This document shows, piece by piece, positions 33,772 through 44,272 of a DNA stretch of 64,000 nt. Position 1 is the stretch's first letter. The number at the start of each line of letters is the position of its first letter. Position numbers and translations under genes: made by a program. The notes below the pieces were generated by a model, which saw only the letters and a list, made by a program, of their open reading frames with translations, did no database searches and was not told where the DNA came from. Source of the stretch: Oscheius onirici (Eukaryota; Nematoda; Chromadorea; Rhabditida; Rhabditidae); contig OW051473.1 in NCBI GenBank assembly GCA_932521025.1, positions 9,114,001 to 9,178,000 on the forward strand, given 5' to 3'.

Positions 33772-36700
33772 CTGTTCAGGGCCAATGTTCTCGTCATCAT
33801 GGGGGTGTAAAAGCCTCAGAGACTTTTGCCCAAAACTTTTATCATGAACTATGGGTCTCTGGACTTATGCTAATGCAAAAGTTTAAAAACAACGCAACGT
33901 GGAAAAGAGTTCACTTTGGCGGGGAACTTGGATAAATGAATTAATTTTACCATTTTACGACGACGATGAGGAGGTGAATTGCTTGACTTATGAGAAGTGC
34001 CTGTTCCCATGGCTCCGTTGGCTTTGGCAGGTGCAATGCAAAATATATATAAAGAGAGAAAGAGCTTCGCGCTGCTTCTTAGGCTGCCCGGAGCCCAGAG
34101 GGAGGGAAGCGAGGAAATGACAGCCGGAAACGGGAAATAAGGGCTACAATTGTTATAAGGAGGGGCTATAGAAATCACTGGGTGGGTGTGGGTAACGAGC
34201 CAGAAACACAGCTGAGAAAGCCATGTGAGAGTACGGGGCAGGGGAAGTGACACATAAAACTAAAAGCCGCAAGATCTAGTAGGAACTTCTAATGCAAAGG
34301 CCTCATACACGTCGAGAACACAGGAACGAACAGAAGGTTCTCTTCAAAGATCACTAGGAATCCTTGATCACTGTTTGAGCAATGTAGATGTGCCACACAA
34401 GTAATTCACTTAAGCAGGAGAGAGTGGAGAAAAACAACGTCTGGTTGAAAGGTTGTAGGGCTTTTCCGAATTAAACCCTTGTCTGCGTGGAACTAATTCT
34501 ATCTTTTTCTATCGCTCCAGTTTCAGCTTAATAAATATTTTGTGTAAGCAACAATTATAAGTCAGGCTATGAAAAAGCTCAGAGGCGAAAACAAGCAATT
34601 TGGGCAAGACATGACGCGAACGTTTTGACAGAAGAGTGAGACAAATGGAGCCAGTTTCTCCCAGTAGGGTATACTTTCTCTTGGCATTTTGGAACGAGGG
34701 AAAACATGAACTTATACAGAGAGTTTATAATGCTCACTTGACACCTCGGGAACAGCTTTGTATGAACAACTGTAGAGGGCAAATAAGACAAATTAGGAAG
34801 GCAGTACATCAGCGCTTAAAAAGTGACCATTCATCAAGAGTGGAAAATGGGACCAGCATTCTAGAGAGCCTGTCCATCTTCTTCTTCACACAACTGTTCA
34901 TACTTAGCTTTTCGGCAGCGAATTTCCTTGGCAGAATGTTTACTAGAAATGCCCAACCGTGTCAGTTCGTCCGGGAATTTCTGGGAAGTCATAACGCTTC
35001 ACAGGTTGCGACCCGTTAAATCATAGCTGCCAATGACCTGACAGAAATACCCAAAAGAAACTTGATATTATCCTGCCTCAACAGTAGTGAATTGCCAGAT
35101 CGGACGGCATAGAGACCAGAGCTGCTTGACCTCTGTATTGCCTCTTGATCATTTTTTTGAGCAAAAGTTTGATTTCCAGACAAGATTTGCAAAAAGAGTG
35201 CAAAATCCAATTTTAGACTCTTAAGATTTACAGGCCAGAAGTAGGGATCAACTGGCGCTCAATTGTCCTGCAAGCCAAAGAATGGGAAATTTAGAAATAG
35301 GACGGGAACGCCATGTGTAGAATCGCATTACTGTGTCAAAGATATGAGATTAAGCGGGAAGAAAAAGTTACACACTAATCAAAATCAGCCTAGGACTGAT
35401 TTAACTCGAATTGCAATAAGAGTAAACTAGTTTCACCTGCTCTGATATAGTAATCAGATTTGTCTGTTCTTGAACTTTGAAAATAGGTTAAACAGAGAAG
35501 TTCTGCAAAAGGTTGCAAGCAATTTTTAGGGCCTAAATATGATTTTATTAATTGCCAGTGCACATGCTAGTATTTGAAAGGACAAATTGCAGAAGCACAA
35601 GTGGAATAACAAGAAGAAAATTGACGAGGACTGGAATTGAAAGGACAAGGAACTGGAAGGCTATTTTTAAGCACATGCCCTAAAGTGTAACCAAGATAAA
35701 TTGTTGAGCGTGCTGAAACAGAACTGTTTCAAGAGTGTGACCTAGTACAAAATTGTCACAGGAAGAGGATGGCACGTCAACAGAGTGCTACTTTGGTGAA
35801 ATTTTCAAAAGCTTGAAAAATTCGTCTTCAAACTTCTAATATACTGATCTCCCCAGTTTGTTCCAAGTATGGTTGTCTCCAACAAAGAGGAGCATTTTTT
35901 CATGACTCTTGACGCAAGAATTCAAAATTGTGCCTCGTTTTTCTGTAAAGCTGCCTGTTTCAGTAAAAAACTGCAAGTTTATGCCGATTGAGCAAATTGC
36001 TGCTTTTCCCGTCTCTAGATGACAACTAGCTTTATATAGCAGTTGAATTCGATTACAATGTAAAAAAAAATGCCGTAAAATGATTTACAATGAAGGAAGT
36101 AGCAAAAGTCGGATTTGCAGACGAAATTTTGAAATGGCGTCTCTCTTTGTTGGAAATCTACAATTTTTTGGATTACTATTTAGTAACAAAATAAGTATAG
36201 AGACGCATAAGTCCCGAGGCGAGCTCCTTAGTTCAGGATCAGAATTTTGCATAAAAGTCTGTGAGGCGCGCTATTCCTATTATCATATCCATGTCACGAG
36301 TTAGTCTAACCAAAAGGTTTTGTAAAGCGATTATCAGGAGTGTGCTTACTTTTTGTCCAAATTATCGCATTTTGGGCATAACTTTTGAACCATATGAGCT
36401 AGCGAGCTTTTAAAAAAAAGATCAATTGGTGTGACCAAGCCGTTAAAATAAAATATAATTTTTTAACGCAAGAGTTCAAAATTTGAGACATCTACTTACT
36501 GACATTTTTTTTGAATTGATGTTGAGCTGTTTTAACGCACATCCCAAGCAGTTTTTGAAAACCTTTCAACTCAGTTTTGATTAAAAAAACTTAGTTAGGA
36601 TATGGGTGATTTCTCAGGGATTTTTCCTCTCTGAGATATGGTCGTTTCAAAGAACAAATCTTGGCCAAATTACGGCAGTTTTGCAGCTCTAACCAAATGG

Positions 36701-37089
36701 TTTTGATAAATTTGGAACATGCCCGAGGAAAGTACTTGATCTGGGCTATAAAACGATAAATGGAACTGGACAGACACAATGAAAAAATTTCGTGAACTGC
36801 GTCTTAGAAGTTTAGGTGCTGCGGGGCCGCCCAATCCATGATGGGCGAAAAGGGCATAATTGATGAAAGAATCTTTTTTTTTCACTTTTGTTGTTTTTTG
36901 TGTTCTGAGCCCATTCTAGTCATTGAGAACTGTTTCCTGCTTTTTCACTCTCTTTTGATGTTCTCATTCATTTTTACTCTCTCTCATTGGCCACTTGTTG
37001 ATGCACCAAACTGGTGGATTAGCCCGCTGGTGCTCTGACTGAAAACGATTTTTGATTGATAGAGAAATAATAAACTGGTGTTTGATGTT

Positions 37090-37225
37090 ACACAAGGCCA
37101 GGCTGGCCTGGGCTACAAAATGATAAATAGAACTGGACAGGTACAACAAAAAAATTTTCGAGAGCTCCGCAGCCAGCGTTGACCGTCGTATCCTCAGCGA
37201 ACTTTCTCAAAGCGCTCGACCAGAG
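37090..37225 (+). repeat. SINE-like repeat (family C), copy 2, without the tRNA-like 3' part
   Basis: It contains AAGGCCAGGCTGGCCTGGGC, CGCAGCCAGCGTTGACCGTC and GAACTTTCTCAAAGCGCTC, matching the 5' two thirds of the copies at 32.6 and 38.2 kb. The tRNA-like box is missing or diverged. Confidence 0.6.
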
Positions 37226-37539
37226 GCCACAGACAGACGGACAGACAGAGGAGGTAGAACTTTAATAGAATGAATGTTCGATGCTTGTTTTAAGTTCCAC
37301 TTGAACCTTAGCAAAAAGAGTAAAACTCACAAAATTTCCTTCTGATTGGGAGAGCTGTCAAAACGATGATTACTTTCCAAGCCCAGCTAGAAGCGATAGC
37401 TTTGCCGGCGATTGCACCGATTGGTTTGGCACATAGTGGAGGTCAATAATTATTGGAATTTTTTCCACCACCTTTCTGCTGATAGCTCATCGTCGTGTAG
37501 CTCACCCAGTCGTTTGATCCAATTCGAGACGAAGTAAAC

Positions 37540-37975
37540 ATCCCTGAAATCTAAACTATCTAAAGCACAATGGTGTCTGTCGTGGACTCTGTTTGGATGT
37601 TTGTTTGTCCATGGCCACGAAATTTTGGTATATTGTTAAGAGTCGCCGTCTTTACCCAGACGACCCGGGTTCGACTCCTCTCCTCGCCAAATATTTTTGC
37701 TAAATTGGTTTGAGTCGGAAATCGAGTCAGGGTAACCAGTAGGGTAAGAAGGGACCGGTTGATCTGTATAAGTTCAGAGAGGGATCGGATAGCCAGAAAA
37801 TACGAAAATTCGTATCGGTTCTTTAGGAGGAAATGAGAACCATGGGAAAGAATGAAAAGGGAAATGTAAGTGACCGGCTCATCTGACTAGGGAAAGGATC
37901 AGGAAGGATGAGAAGGGATCGGTTGATTGGGAAAGGGAGCAGAAGAGATCGGTTGACTGGGGAATCACGGCTTTT
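37540..37975 (+). repeat. Dispersed repeat family B, copy 1, with tRNA-like head and short tandem tail
   Basis: The head GGCCACGAAATTTTGGTAT, TTGTTAAGAGTCGCCGTC, ACCCAGACGACCCGGGTTCG and ACTCCTCTCCTCGCC has tRNA-like A and B boxes and a CGTCT/AGACG stem. The body contains AAGGGACCGGTTGATCTGTA followed by TAAGTTCAGAGAGGGATCGG. The tail repeats units like GATCGGTTGACTGGGGAAGG about every 35 bp. The same order is present on the minus strand at 63110-63575, and a 5' fragment is at 43148-43200. Confidence 0.75.
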
Positions 37976-38194
37976 ACTAATAAAATTCGTGCATTTATCT
38001 CTAATACTGTTAGATCTCTAATACTGTCATAAAAGGGGGCAAGGCGTCGGTGCATCTCGGAAAGATGGGTGAACATCCGGGAAACCTTGACTGCAGTCTT
38101 CTTCCATTGCTTGTGTGTCGCCAAGTAGCTGTTCACCAGTACTGGGTGAATTCTGCAACCATCTTTGCAACCGAAATTTAAAATAGACACGAAT

Positions 38195-38380
38195 GCCGAC
38201 AGGGCCAAACTGGCCCGAGCAAGACACGCAGCTGCGCTGCAATTTTCAACTCACACAGTCATGGGCTAACCAGCGTCAAGCGACGTATCCTTCGCGAACT
38301 TTCTCAAAGGGGATTTGCCTTCGTGGCGCAGTGTCAGTGATCCACTTGTCACCCGAGTTCGAGTCCGCGCCAGCGTTTTT
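38195..38380 (+). repeat. tRNA-derived SINE-like repeat (family C), copy 3
   Basis: It contains GGGCCAAACTGGCCCGAGCA, CCAGCGTCAAGCGACGTATC, GCGAACTTTCTCAAAGGGG, CGTGGCGCAGTGTCAGTGAT and GAGTTCGAGTCCGCGCCAGC in the same order as copy 1. The final block is a degenerate B box followed by a T-run. Confidence 0.65.
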
Positions 38381-38618
38381 CACTTTCCTCAGAGAGTGCT
38401 CAGTTTGGTGAGAGTAAGTTTTCGGCTACATATTACTATTTTAATGAAGGAATAATAGTGCTGTCATGTCACAGCTTGTCTAGAAGTCCTTCGAGTTCAA
38501 CTGAGTAGAAGACTTCTAAGAACTCTCTCTCTCGCATCCTAGCGCCATGATCTGATCTTTGTCCTCACTGTAAACAAGACTTTGCCTATTTTTCATTACA
38601 ATAATCATATAGATAACA

Positions 38619-39177
38619 TTAGAGATAATAGTTATAACAGAGGGATACTATAAAGAGTCGTCGACCTGGCCACGCCTGTGGGGGGCGGCAATGCTCAAAA
38701 AGGCGTAGCAAAAACTGTTTAGTGAATACAGTCGATGGTTTCATAAGGAGTCTCTGAGAGAGCTCAATGACACCAATATAAAAGATCTTTAAAGGAATCT
38801 TGTTGCCCACCGTGACGTACTTCATGGGAATGTCGACAGAAATCTTCCGAGCACATCGTTAAAAATGGACCTGCACTTTCTTTCTTCTAACTCACCGTCT
38901 CACCGTCGATATGTACTCGCAAACGTGATACACGTTGAACTGGGGCACGATGTCGATGATTTCATCAGTATAACCACTGAGCTCGAACTCGCCGTTACTA
39001 TCACTTAGGTCTTCGACAAGAAGGTCACCGGCCATGAATTCATCATCGAAAATTTTAAGCAGCACATTCTTTTCCGGCTCCCCGTTACAGAGAAGTTTCC
39101 CACGGACTCCGACGGACTGACTTCGTCCAATGAGAGCTTGAGAACAGATCAAAAATTGAGAGAAAATCAAGCTTCAT
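38619..39177 (-). pseudogene. Transthyretin-like (TTR/TTL family) sequence, probably broken
   Basis: The family encodes small secreted nematode proteins. LIGRSQSVGVRGKLLCNGEP, KNVLLKIFDDE, DLSDSNGEFELSGYTDEI and QFNVYHVCEY are diagnostic of its N-terminal part; ARKISVDIPMKYVTVG and KIFYIGVIEL match its C-terminal part. Three problems suggest decay. The ATG at 39177 (MKLDFLS) is one frame off from the mature part. A TAA lies between the two conserved blocks in the only frame joining them, even if a 33-nt intron is removed. The tail after GVIEL runs on for about 40 residues without the usual end. Assembly error is the alternative. Confidence 0.6.
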
Positions 39178-39549
39178 CTGAAAAGTATTGTGTTGTGCAG
39201 GAAAGGAGAAAGAACAGAACAAAAAGGAAAAGATTTGAATCCATGTAAAATTATCTATATTTTCGTCTAACTGGTGCGAATGGCTGTGTAAATTGGGTTC
39301 GCGCATGTTGCCGGAGGGTAAAGCTAAAAAATGTGCAGGACCAACCGCGCGCATGAACGCAGCGCAATCAATTGAAGAGAGCGATAGAGCTCGCGAAAAC
39401 ACGAAAATATTGAAAATCTGGCTATTTGAGATATTTGAGCATACTTGACTTAGTCGAACACAATTGGTCCCAAAGCGATTTCGGCATTTTCAAATTTCGT
39501 ACGGACACACAAACAGAGACTAAGGCCTTTTTTAGAATAAAGTGATGAT

Positions 39550-41500
39550 TGGAAACTACCTAATAATGCACAACTTCCTCTTGCAGTCCAGCAAGTCCCA
39601 TCTGACGTAGAACCTTTTCAGAGCCAGTCCGACAGTAAAATCTCCAAAACCGCAGGTGACCTTGTCCGGGAAAAGCGAGGCAGTTTCATTAGCGTCCATC
39701 TGAACCAGGATAAAAGTATGATTCAGTCTGTACCTGATACTACCAAAATGGTGTGTCAGCATTGACGAGCACATGCATGTACGCCAACAATAGCGCGAAG
39801 AGCAGAATGTTGGAGATCTTCCCCATACAAGCGAACAAAAGCATCTTCTTGCCTCTAAAATTATAAGCAATATAGTAACTGGGAAAATATTACCCAAACT
39901 TTGTTGCTGATCTTTGCTTGAACTAATCGTTGATGTGACCCACAAAGAGTCCGATAGCAGCAGTTTCGATGCCGAATTTGATTGTCACAGCAGCTTGTGA
40001 AATGTTCTTGAAATGGTCTGAAAAGAGCCCCTGACGCTGACAACTCATGGAGTGTACGGGTCCGAGTGGCGAGAACGGGACATGTGATCGGAGCTGCTCC
40101 AAACAGCGCACGGACGCCGCGATGACAACACGAGTCCAGAGCAAATGGGTCACCCTTCTGCAGCAGTCGACGCTCCGTAGGGTCAGATCCAGCATAGACA
40201 AGTTGTCGAACTCGGCACAGCATAGGTTGTCCACGGCAAGCTGATCGCATCCGCTGGAGAGTAAATTTGGGAGATAAAATTTATCTGAAAACCTAAGACG
40301 ATCTTTGCTTGAACCAATTGGTGATGTGGTCCACTAAGAGTCCAATAGCAGCAGCTTCAAAGGTCTTCATCAGCATCGGGAGATTGAGATCTGCAAAAGA
40401 TTTGATGTCAAACAAATATCAAACAAAAGTCTACATTTCTGTCTGTGACCAATGGATCCGATGACTGAAAGAAGGAAGGCCAAGATTGTGCACACCAGGA
40501 AGAAGAAAGGAGCATAGGGTTAAAAGGTGATTTCAGCCTTAAATATAGTTACTTAAAACTTGTTAAAACAAAACCGACCGATCCTTCTTAAGCATCTCTT
40601 TCCTCTTGCAAGTCGTAGTAGAAGAGAACGACGTTCATGCATCTGTCTGTGATTTGGCTGAGTGACAGGCTTGATTGAGCAGCACGTCTCATATCTTCGC
40701 CATTCGAGCTAAAGAAAACTTTATGAAATCTCTCGTGATCTTTGTTTTCGTGATTTTGATATACATGTATTTTGAGTAGTTACGAAATGCGCAATATCAG
40801 GTCAATGACTGCATAGCTGAGAAAAGAATTCAATTAAAAAGGAAAACTTATCCCAATTTCTAGAAGAGGTATCCCAGATTTGCAGCCAGGATGATTCCCA
40901 GGCGCCGGCCGTAGTAATTGTCGGCGGAGAGCTTGGTGAGGTCCGTGGCAAAGACGGCGATAGCGGCAAAAGCATCCATCAACTGCACCTGAAAAATATT
41001 TTTATGATCATAACGTCTGTGTTAAGTACTTGGGAAGTGAAATGGCCTTTTCATTTTCCCTCTGAGAAAAGTACTAAACGTCGCGTGAAAGACACCAGTT
41101 CAAGACAAGGTTTTCTGGCATTTTAGAGACGATTTTTATCTGCCTTTCCATTTTGAGAGAGATCTTTGTTTCCCCATGAAGCGGCAACGAGAGAATCGTG
41201 GATCTTGACGGTTCCAGTCTTCGCCTTGGTGTCCCTTTAAGGTTTTTCTTCAGGTTTTAACTTACGCGAATGTCCACCTTCTTTGAACCATTGCCTGGAG
41301 AGCAACGTTTCATCCAACTTGCATGCGAGTTTTTTCTGAAAAATACACATTTTCATAGATTCGGGGAGGTCTTATCTTACCAAAAGATGGACCAGGACCG
41401 CAGTCGAATGTTGTTGAGACGGTCATGCTGTCCCAGTCCGTGGTTCGAGTTGACAATTGTTATCTTCTCGATCGACTTCATTACCCAGTCACGATCCTTT
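39550..41500 (-). pseudogene. Unrecognised multi-exon membrane-protein-like locus, probably decayed
   Basis: Several minus-strand stretches look exonic with splice-like edges: KSIEKITIVNSNHGLGQHD (41.4 kb), MDAFAAIAVFATDLTKLSAD and LGIILAANLGYLF (40.9-41.0), SLSLSQITDRCMNVVLFYYD (40.65), a hydrophobic FFFLVCTILAFLLSVIGSIG (40.45), MKTFEAAAIGLLVDHITNWF (40.35), a diverged duplicate of that exon at 39.9, KISNILLFALLLAYMHVLV (39.8) and KVTCGFGDFTVGLALKRFY (39.6). Several end in stop codons that I cannot remove by splicing. The protein family is not recognised. It may instead be a functional gene whose exon borders I have misjudged. Confidence 0.35.
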
Positions 41501-44272
41501 TTGTAAGTTCCCTGAAGTTGCTAGTAACAAGTTTTTGAATATCAAACTTACAATTTCACTATCGTCAAAATGCATGGAGCCAAACAGCGTGGTGAAAATT
41601 ATCTTTTCTGTGACGAAAGACCTGGACACTTCACCTGAAAAAAAATTTGGCAAGAAGAAAAAGTAGCATACCGAAATAAATGAGCTTCTTCTCGTAAAAC
41701 AAACATTATAAATGCACCATTTCTGATTCGTTACTCCTAGTTCACAATGTATTGGTGAAGTTTTGATATGCCGACTAGATTCCACTGAGACAGAGAGAAT
41801 AGAATAGAATATTCATTTTACCATAGACAAAACATTGGCAAAACATTGAACCAAATTTGAGCTTCAATACCAAAGCTGAGATGGAAGTATTGCTGAAAGT
41901 AGCGTATGATTAGGTGTGAACTACTAACTCTTATTATTTGTTAGTATTCTCGGCTTTTTTTTGCTTGTCAGAGAGTGTTTACTAATATTAATAGTATGGC
42001 TTGTCCGACCAGAGAATTACAGGATCAGCTAAGAGAGTTTGGCTAACAAAGAACAATAAAGTTTCTACAGAATTCATGGATTTAAACGATCAGCTTACAA
42101 TCTTAGACAGGCCCTCATAATATGTTCGGACTATTAAAACTGGCTAGGACTAGCAACGCTTTTTGGGACACTCAAAAGTTTTCTCGAACTGGCTTGCTAA
42201 TAAAAACCGTGCTCTCCAATGATGTACTAACGTGAATTACGAATGTTCCATCTTCTTTGAAGCTTCAGCTGTAGTTAAGAGACAGTGTTTTCCGCACATC
42301 GTATCTTACTATGAAAGGTGGGCAGGAGCTCGCCCTAGAGCAGGAAAGTAGACAAAAAGGTCCTTGAATGGAAGAAATGCAATGGAATGTACTTGATACA
42401 GACCAGAGCCACTCTCTTATCCAGGGAGAGCAAATTTATCTGAAAACCTGATTAGTTCTGAATTAGAAATACAAACTTTTTAGTAAAGAGTAGATAATCG
42501 AGATTTATGCTACAACATTGGGTGAATGGTCATCAAAGATTAGTCGGGGGACTACATCTCATCAATGTGACCGATCCATGCGGAGAAGGTTGTAGAATTG
42601 AAAAGACGTTGAATGAGCTATTTTAGTTGTGGTTGAAAAGCGGCGCAATGAGAGAAAAGCACCGCACTATTAAAACATCGATTTTTTATGTGTGTGAAGT
42701 CTCCTTGTGAAGTAAAATATTTCATAGAATAATGAATAGAGATCATAATCGTACGTTGAAACAGATATTCGACCGAGTTCTACGCTTGGGCATGGTTTTA
42801 TGCTGAGCCGAGAACCTTGTTGGAGAGTACAGTTGTACAGTACTTCATTTTGGCTTTATTAAACGGAGATATGTTCGGCCTTTGTTGGCATAGGACGATT
42901 CGTTGGTTACATCGGACCATTCCGAGATGACGAGTGATCACAAATCTAATAACTTCGGACGTAAAAAATATGAGAATTCCAGTGGCAGGTGTAATTACAT
43001 CATACAGACGACTGTTTTTAACATTTTTATTTGCAGTCTATTTGAATTCCTTTTTTCAGCAAATCTGACGAGAATTCGGTTGAAATCACTTCTTGTATGA
43101 ACTTTGAACCGCCTATCCCCTGAGAAGGAGCTAGGCTATGAACGTTCTACAGTGTCTGTGGTTCTTCACTTTTGTTTGTTTGTCCGCGACCACGGTCAAG
43201 TCAAGGAAAGTTAAGTTCTGTTGGGATTGGATAGTTAGTTTTAAACTTAATATAAAGCGGATAAGAGAGAACAGGTTGGCAACCTGTAATCAAGGAAAAA
43301 CAGGATGATCAGAATAGATGAATAGACTGACATTAAAATGATTGTCGGCAATCCTACAAGGAATGAGAGATACCTGTAGCAAGATGATTAACTTTTGAGG
43401 AGTCTTCTTGGATTTCGTCGTTTTGGAGACATTAAAAACTGTTCCCTCGTTGACCTTTTGAACTACTGTCAGAGGAATCGCTGCTCTCGGACAACATAAT
43501 CTCGTGTTTGCTCAGAAGACGAAAAAATCAGTTTGCAAGTTGCGCATAGCGTTTAATTTTTTCATCTCCATTCATCAGAAAAAGTTTGCATAGTTCCTTA
43601 ATTCGGCAAAGACAAGAAGTAAACACGCACTTCCTTCGATATATTTCAAATTGCCAGAATCAAAAGTGACAGCTAGTCGTACTTTTCGACCCGTCAGTTT
43701 ACTCATTGGCAGAGTCGGTATCACCTAATCCTGCCGATTGCCACCTATTGTTTACTCTCTATCTGACTCATTCACAGGTTGGCGGATCCGTTCAGTTTAC
43801 TCTGGTTTTTTATGTCTCTCGCATCCGTTCATTCAGAAGACGATGAAATTGAGCATCTCAGGGTAAGCAGATTCTTCAATTTCTTTGCTCACAGCCACTC
43901 TATTATATTTGAAAACTGTTATATTTCGATCATTTTTTAAATTGACGTTTTCGAGTATAAGACAATATTTCTGAGCTTTCTGGAGTATCGAGAACATGCA
44001 AACTGCTACCTGGGCTAGAATTTTGAAGAACAGCAGAAAGCTTAAAAGTGTCGCCTTTGTCCCGTTCAAGGTACAAGAGATCAGGAATCTTTGGGTATTT
44101 CATATCCATTAAGATTTCTAATATTTTCGATCAACCCAATAGTTTCTGTACCATGCGTTAATCGTATTGACTCCGTATTTCTGTCACAGCGCCACGAAAC
44201 TGCAAACAAAAGTTCTCGAGACGCAAACTCGCCTATAATTGGCCCAAAATACTTTTACAGGAATTGGTCGAA
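41501..44272. other. Intergenic region without a supportable gene
   Basis: AT-rich DNA with short open frames only. A fragment at 43148-43200 (CAGTGTCTGTGGTTCTTCAC, then TTTGTTTGTCCGCGACCACG) matches the 5' end of repeat family B. Nothing else was identified. The right part is the 5' flank of the otopetrin-like gene. Confidence 0.4.

Larger units (their letters stand above)
33772..38600. other. Repeat-rich intergenic region
   Basis: No supportable gene was found. Short open frames here do not splice into longer products or show motifs. Recognisable content is repeats: a partial duplicate pair at 36.73-36.80 and 37.10-37.16 (GATAAATGGAACTGGACAG versus GATAAATAGAACTGGACAG), family C copies at 37.09 and 38.20 kb, and a family B copy at 37.54-37.97 kb. 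Confidence 0.45.

Noticed and set aside
37616-37690. Functional valine-type tRNA gene
   Set aside because: The anticodon loop is one base short and no 5' acceptor partner exists; the segment is the head of repeat family B.
37915-37970. CRISPR-like or satellite array
   Set aside because: Units are imperfect, only two to three long and belong to the tail of a dispersed repeat in a eukaryotic genome.
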